From NCBI GenBank assembly GCA_973895155.1, contig OZ316896.1, positions 16,306,001-16,370,000 of the forward strand: 64,000 nt of DNA, in the 5' to 3' direction. The notes beneath the pieces were generated by a model. That model was not told where the DNA came from. It ran no database searches and was given only the letters and a program-made list of their open reading frames with translations. The position numbers and the translations under genes were made by a program. Within the stretch, counting starts at the first letter, position 1, and every line of letters begins with the position of its first letter. The stretch is from Marsupella aquatica. Its lineage: Eukaryota; Marchantiophyta. Below are positions 58,274-64,000 of the stretch, one piece after another.

Positions 58274-61191
58274 TACTCTAGAAGCCTAGACCTCAACTTT
58301 GGCTTCCCCTTGGCACTTTATAAGTAAGATTTTTTTTTGACACACCCTATTGTCTTTGGCAATGGGCACGCTGGGGCAATGGGCAGTACTGAGCTATAGC
58401 CATATCTCAAGTCTTGTCAAACCAAGATGTATGTTTGGGTGTATGTTGGACCATTGGAACATCCCAATGGGATACTTGTCCATAAAATAGGCAGTTGACA
58501 AGCTACCCATCATCCATGGCCACAGCTTGTGGTTGTGAAAGTCTCCCATACTACCAAGAGTAGTTTTTTTATGACCATTGACACATCTAGGAGGCCAGGG
58601 CCCTAATTAGAACCCTCTAAAGTATCCAGGATGTACCACAGGATCTTGTGCTATTGACCAAGATAAGTCACTTAAACAGTGACAACAAAGTGGCATTGTA
58701 GTAATTTAAACAAGATAATGTGTAATCCCACTTTTTCTTTCTCCTGGTCCATTTACAAAATGTGGGGAAGACTCTCTGGTGGTTTGATTATATAAGTTTT
58801 TTCCTAACCATGACATGGGCCTAAATGTACCACTATTCACCTTGTCCATGCCCAGCCTGTCACTCTTGCCATTTGGCCTCATTCACAATTGGGTGTACCT
58901 TGCAGGAACCACTTTCAGGACTCAAAAACATGCTTTTTTAGTGAAAAATGACTTTCGTAACATGGAAAAAGGTTCATCATGATTTTATCTCAAGACATTT
59001 AAGTCTAATTTTTTCACAAGACTATTTTGCATGGTGTAACCTACCTCACCGTGTAGATACATCAAAGTTTCAACTGTTTTAAGGGATCCTGTTATTGATG
59101 GCCCTAAATAAGCCAAAATTACTGATTATTTTTGTCCTGTATATAAAGGTTTATTGTGTGTCACTATTTAAGTTTTGAAATATAAGATTATGCTATTAGT
59201 ATGCATGCTTTGGTAAAATTTCATTATCTAAAATGCATTTTTTAGAGTCCTTTTGAGTCCTGAAATGATGTGACCCGTTGCGTGACAAGTCCTTTTATCA
59301 ATCTTTGAAAGACATATAAGGAAAGCTTCAAAGTCTCAAATGCTAGATAGTTTAATGAATGATACCAACCTATAGGATGTTTATTAAGTATAGTACATCA
59401 AATTTTCTATATCATCTCATTACACCCTAAAAATGATATCCTAAAGCATAATAAACTATGGTCACTTTTGAGTGTGACGTTCCTTTTGGGTCCTCCAATT
59501 GTGAATGAGGCCATTTGCACACTCCTTGGAATCCACTTGTTAGACCAACTCACGGACTACCTGGCCATCCCACTTATGCTCAGATACACTACCACTTAGC
59601 ATCACTTACTGTTGACAATATTGTGCAATGCACCAACATTGCTCTAGTTAATCTAACATAGATGGCAAGTCATGCACAACAAATGAATGTGGTTGTGATA
59701 GTCTCCCATTGTGACACTATAGGAATTAAAGCCCAGCCAAAAAAATTGACAAGGCTTAAACAAAAAGATTTTAACAGGTAATAGTAAAACCCAGCTAAAA
59801 AACAAGGTTGCCAAGGTGCAGGGGCTTGATGGTGCTGCCAGACTAGTCCATGGGAACATAGTACACAAGCACAGCCAGGTTATTTGTTCTTTATCAGGCT
59901 GTATGGAGGTTGTAGTTAGGCAGTAATGAACATATGTTTCAACCTGGTCGTTGTCTGACTTCTGACTTGGGTTCTGTGCTCTCAGAGGTGGCAAACCACC
60001 TACTGGCTGTTGGACATCGCATGCCGTTTGGGCTGAATCATACGCATCTGCTCGATCAGGCTAAGGGATGTATTGATGTCCAGCGTAGGTTCTGGCTGTC
60101 ACGTGGTTGCAAACAAGATTACTTAAGGCAGGGTCTGAATGGGCTTTGAGGGTTTAGTCTCGCTGTGGGCTTGTCATGCCCTGCCCCGGTGTGAGCCGGC
60201 CGGGGGTGATGGTGCCTGCCCTTGTTACCTGCTATCATGGTTGGTCAAATTCTTTTTTTTTAATTCTTTTTATTTTTTTTGGGGGGGGGTGACATGTTTC
60301 CCCTCCTTTTTTTTTTGTCTTGAAAATCTAAAGCAGACCCATCCAACAGAGTATAGAGGATAGGCGTCCTGCTGTGGAGCATGCAATTCTATGAAGGGTT
60401 GCTTCCCCTCTTTTGCCCATGATGGTTTTCTAGCTCCAGTGTTGGGTTGTGTCTGTTGTTCCCTTTTATTGAGCGGCTTGTTTGCCCCTATCCACGGCTG
60501 ATTTACATAAAAGAAAATATATTCCATGGAAAACACGCCTACAAATTATTCTCTGGGGAAAAAAAAAAAATTCATTCTAAGAGGTAAGAAAGAATGGTAA
60601 AAACTAAAAAGTACTGAAGTGAAAAGGGCAGAGGCGGAGGGAGGAAGAAGCTTCGCAGTCTCCGTATGATTTGTCTGCGCTCCTCGGTCCAATCTAAAGG
60701 CAAAGATCGTGCGAAGGGAATTTGCGCACAGACTAAATTCGTCCACAGTGACGAACGGAACGACACTCCACTTTGCTGGAAGCGCAAACTTCAAGTTTGG
60801 GCTGATAGTAATGGCGGAAGTGAGGCGAGGAGACAGAGCTCACTGCTGTTCTGCCCGGTAACGCCTCTCACAAGCCAGAGAGCGGAGAGAGCCACACACG
60901 TTGCCTTGCTTTTGAGAGAAAGCCGATCGGTACCTCCTTGGATTGGAATTGAACTTCGGATTGTGTGAGAGAAGCAGGAGCGCTCCTACGGCGCAGGATT
61001 GATTTCGTCGCAGAGCAGAGCAGAGGAGAGCAGAGGAGAGGAGAGGAGAGTATGCTACAGTTAGAATGAGAAGCTCGATTTTGTGGGTTGATGCGCAGGG
61101 AGGTGGAATCTTCCGCTTGTGACGCTCTGATCTAGTCGTATCAACGACGGGCCGAATTGAATCCCCACCCCGCACCTCAAAGATTGCATGA
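58274..61191. other. Region right of the retrotransposon and upstream of AXR1
   Basis: The first ~60 bp continue the repeat interrupted by the retrotransposon (ACTCTAGAAGCCTAGACC). An 18-bp inverted pair, GGCCTCATTCACAATTGG at 58875-58892 and its reverse complement at 59495-59512, encloses about 0.6 kb, possibly a fold-back element. Homopolymer T and G runs lie at 60248-60320. The interval 60600-61190 is less AT-rich and should contain the AXR1 promoter and leader. No gene was recognised. Confidence 0.5.
61012..61053. repeat. GA-rich (GAGCA/GAGGA) microsatellite in the AXR1 leader
   Basis: Short GAGCA and GAGGA repeats run for about 40 bp, ending about 140 bp before the first possible start codon. 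Purine repeats of this kind are common in plant 5' leaders. Confidence 0.8.
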
Positions 61192-64000
61192 ATGCGGGTG
61201 CGCAGAGGAGAGGAGAGCTTGGTCAACTCGACGACGCTCAGTCCGGACATAACGGAGAGCGCTGCGAAGAGAAGGTGTCTGGATACGGAGGCTACGCCTG
61301 GCGTTAAGGCCATGGCGCAGCGCAACAAAAAATATGACCGTCAACTGCGGTACCGACCTCCCTCGCTCGTCTCGTACAATCCTTCGCCCACTGTGCGTTG
61401 CTTGAAAAATTAGGGCAATGTGTCGAATCTCTTAGCCACTTGTTCCAATTTCCTTTCTTTGCAGAATATGGGGAGAGCAGGGGCAGGAAGCATTGGAGCA
61501 AGCCAACATCTGCGTTCTGAACGTTGGGCCGACGGGATCCGAAGCCCTGAAAAATCTTGTCCTGGGCGGAATTGGCTCTTTCACGATTGTGGATGGCTCT
61601 ACCGTTGAGGAAGCCGATTTGGGAAACAACTTTTTGGGCAAGTTCGACGCTCCTCTCCAAATTCTCTTGTCTGTTTGTGAAAATGAAATGAGCTTGTGAG
61701 TGTTTATTGTGAGAATTGTATGCGAAGGAAAATGATTGTGGATGTTTGGCATATTCATTACAGTTGAGTTGGAGAGTCTGGGTTGTCGGAAAGCGTCGAC
61801 AGTTTCCGCGCTCATGCACGAACTAAATGAGACTGTTACTGCCAAATTCGTGGAGGAATCACCGGAGACTATTATCAAGTCCAATCCGGCCTTTTTTGCC
61901 CAGTTTACAATGGTCATTGCAACCCAGGTGATTTGGCCCGCCTTCACTAGTCAGGCAATTGGTTAGGGTTTAGCTGAGATTTGGCTGGATAGTTCAGTTG
62001 AGTACATTGCTGGCTTTTGCTCATCTGCTGATTTTCGGGTCTACACACTAGAACAGTTTTGTTATGAAGTCCTGATTTAAGACGGTGCTCCTACTGATTG
62101 CTTATTTCTCTGAAGACTCTTTCTTAATGACACGCTGCTAAGCTTGTAGGGTTGATGTGTGTGACTCGAAGTCGACTGCAGATGCCAGAGAGTACCTTAG
62201 TTAAGTTGGATGAAATATGCAGGCAGCACAATGTGATATTGCTCATTGCGCGGTCATATGGATTAGTGGGACATGTGCGGATCAGTATGAAGGTAGGTGC
62301 TCGTCTTTGTTTGGTTGTATAATGAATGGAAGTTGTGTGTAGGGAAAGACAGCATTACTAGCAACCTGACTCTACGCTAAGGTGAATAAAAAGTGAGCTA
62401 GAAATCTATTGCAGTTGGAGAATGAAATCAGGGAATCATCTCATCATACCTTTCAAATCATCCATCGCCCTACACAATTCTTGTGAATGTATTCACGGGT
62501 GTTTCGTTTTGGCGTGCAGGAGCACGATGTGATTGAATCCAAACCAGATAGCAGAGTGGAAGATCTTAGGTTGCATAAGCCATGGCCAGAATTGAAGAGG
62601 TACCTTTTATTATTCAACTCGTTTTGAATTGAAAACATACCTGACGTTGGTGATTGTGTGTATCAGAAACTAAGGAAGTCTCTGAGTACTGCATTTATTG
62701 CCTTATTGAGAATACATGTATGTATAGAAGATCAGGTTTTAACTGGCTGGGAAAGACATGAGTCTGTCACTCTAGCTGGAGGGTACCATTTCTGCATAGA
62801 TTCACTGATGCTCTTTGTGCATTGTAGGTTGGTTGATGAATTTGATGTGGATACCAAAGATCCACATGTTCACCAACACATCCCATTTGGCATCATCTTG
62901 ATCAAGATAGCTGAGGATTGGAAAGCTGCACATGGTGGTCAGCTACCATCCAGATTGAGGGAGTTGAAGGTATGTGAATTTAAAATTTTTTTAATAGCTT
63001 ATCCGGAAATTGCCACAGTGGAGTAGGTACGGAGAAGGTTAGGTGTGGGTGCCACTCTGATGCGCGAAATTTAGAGTCCACCCAGAGGACCAGTGTAATG
63101 AAATATCGGATCACTTTCTCGTAGTAACTTACTTGCCCTGGCGATCAGGATGCAGTCAATGCAAGAAAGAAGACAGAAGAGGAGGACAACTATAAGGAAG
63201 CTCTGAAGGCCTCGTATCTGGTTACATCTCCCCCGGCTATTAGTATGTACTTCCAACCCCAAAAGGAAGTAGATTTCCTAGTTGGTAAAATAGATGTGGC
63301 TTTTAAAGAGGGCGTACGAGAGAGTTATGTTTTATACTTTTTGAGGAGCAAATTTTGATGCAAATTGTTTTACATAGTGTGGATACACTTACGAAGATCT
63401 TAATGGGGTAGTCTCATAGTCGCTCTGTCCTCGAGTGAACAGCATCAGTAGTGTTAGGGTTTCTCAGACAAAAAATGAGGTGCAGCCTAGCAAGTCCGTC
63501 ACTTGTCAGCATCTCAATTTCATATTTGGTGATTGTAGGCTCTGGCTGGTTGTCACTTACTCGGATAGTCACGGTAGTTCCAGTGTTGTATATAATTCTG
63601 TGATTCGAGTTGCCATCAAAAACTCTATTGCAATGATAGGTTACTTTAAGTTCTGACATGCATGCACTGGATAATGACCTTCGCAGAACCTGAACTGTTG
63701 TCGGTCTTAAATGATAAGTCTGCTGAAGTGGATTCAACTTCATCCAATTTTTGGGTGATGGTTGCTGCTTTAAAGGTCAGGGATTGTCCCGACTGGCAAA
63801 AAGTTTTTATCTAATTTCCACAGTCTTGATTGTAGAAGCAATTGACTTCCAGAATTTGGAATTAGCAGCAACGACAGTGATGGAATCCGTCAATCTTAGT
63901 GATCTCAATCACTATTTAGAGCATGTATCATCATACCTGTCAATACAATTTTCTTATCTCACCTTTGGGTCTGTTTTGGATTTTCAGCTTTTTATGGAGA
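61192..64000 (+). CDS. AXR1: NEDD8/RUB-activating enzyme E1 regulatory subunit (AXR1/ULA1), 5' part
   Basis: Eight exons lie in the window: 61192-61349, 61465-61637, 61764-61927, 62182-62292, 62520-62599, 62828-62969, 63149-63242 and 63687-63775. Phases agree, giving 337 residues; the rest lies beyond the right edge. Recognisable segments are [111 protein letters not shown] and [10 protein letters not shown], in AXR1 order. The protein pairs with ECR1 to form the heterodimeric E1 that activates RUB/NEDD8 for cullin modification, and so supports auxin and other SCF-dependent responses. The intron after exon 2 uses GC (TTTTTGG|GCAAGT) instead of GT. Translation may start at 61192 or at the better-placed ATG 61312 (GCCATGG), which lies close to the conserved start. 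Confidence 0.95.

Noticed and set aside
63830-63960. Ninth AXR1 exon after a TTGTAG acceptor
   Set aside because: The reading after this acceptor does not match the expected next part of AXR1. The next exon is probably beyond the right edge.
42401-64000. A functional BTB-CUL3-NEDD8 gene cluster
   Set aside because: The BTB genes and AXR1 lie more than 10 kb apart with repeats between, and clustering of such general factors is not expected in plants. Nothing in the sequence links them.

Overview
The window is nuclear DNA of a land plant. Genes are split by GT-AG introns and spaced several kilobases apart, and the recognisable proteins belong to plant families (plant-type MRS2, G-type lectin receptor kinase, AXR1, a copia element primed by initiator tRNA-Met). 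Several proteins look rather diverged from flowering-plant relatives as I remember them, which would suit a bryophyte, lycophyte or fern, but I cannot settle the lineage from sequence alone.

Layout. 1-6.9 kb: no recognised gene. 6.9-7.9 kb: a small two-exon gene on the minus strand resembling the At4g08330 family. 9.25-10.05 kb: a ~66-bp tandem array. 10.8-11.6 kb: a GC-rich fold-back island with opposite strand skew in its two arms. 14.8-16.7 kb: splicing factor PRP18 (+). 18-18.8 kb: a possible decayed coding stretch. 19.1-22.7 kb: six-exon MRS2/CorA magnesium transporter (-). 23.9-25.0 kb: four-exon TFIIIC subunit 6-like gene (+). 26.7-29.0 kb: four-exon carbonyl-reductase-type short-chain dehydrogenase (+). 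30.0-32.8 kb: intronless lectin receptor-like kinase (-) whose catalytic Asp is Asn. 33-39.2 kb: AT-rich, gene-poor. 39.3-40.9 kb: intronless CorA-like membrane protein (+). 40.8-50.85 kb: a tandem segmental duplication carrying two BTB/POZ genes. 51-58.3 kb: repeats, with a young copia LTR retrotransposon (52,534-58,268) inserted in one of them. 61.2 kb to the end: 5' part of the AXR1-type regulatory subunit of the NEDD8/RUB E1 (+).

The genes do not form one pathway: splicing, Pol III transcription, Mg2+ transport, redox metabolism, receptor signalling and neddylation are all represented. The one loose thematic link is that BTB proteins are often adaptors for cullin-3 ligases, which are activated by the NEDD8 pathway that AXR1 starts. 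This is general family knowledge, not evidence of linkage here.

The most unusual structures are: (1) the copia element, where the reverse-transcriptase region is missing and a 259-bp inverted copy of the element's own 3' end and LTR start sits in its place, although LTRs, primer-binding site, polypurine tract and target duplication are intact; (2) the BTB tandem duplication, with a 33-residue coiled-coil expansion and a template-switch-like inverted insertion found only in copy B; (3) the predicted pseudokinase receptor; (4) a GC-AG intron in AXR1; (5) the GC-skewed fold-back island. I saw no convincing sign of a wholly new biological system. Exon boundaries were worked out by hand from splice-site consensus, reading frame and protein-family memory; no search was run.
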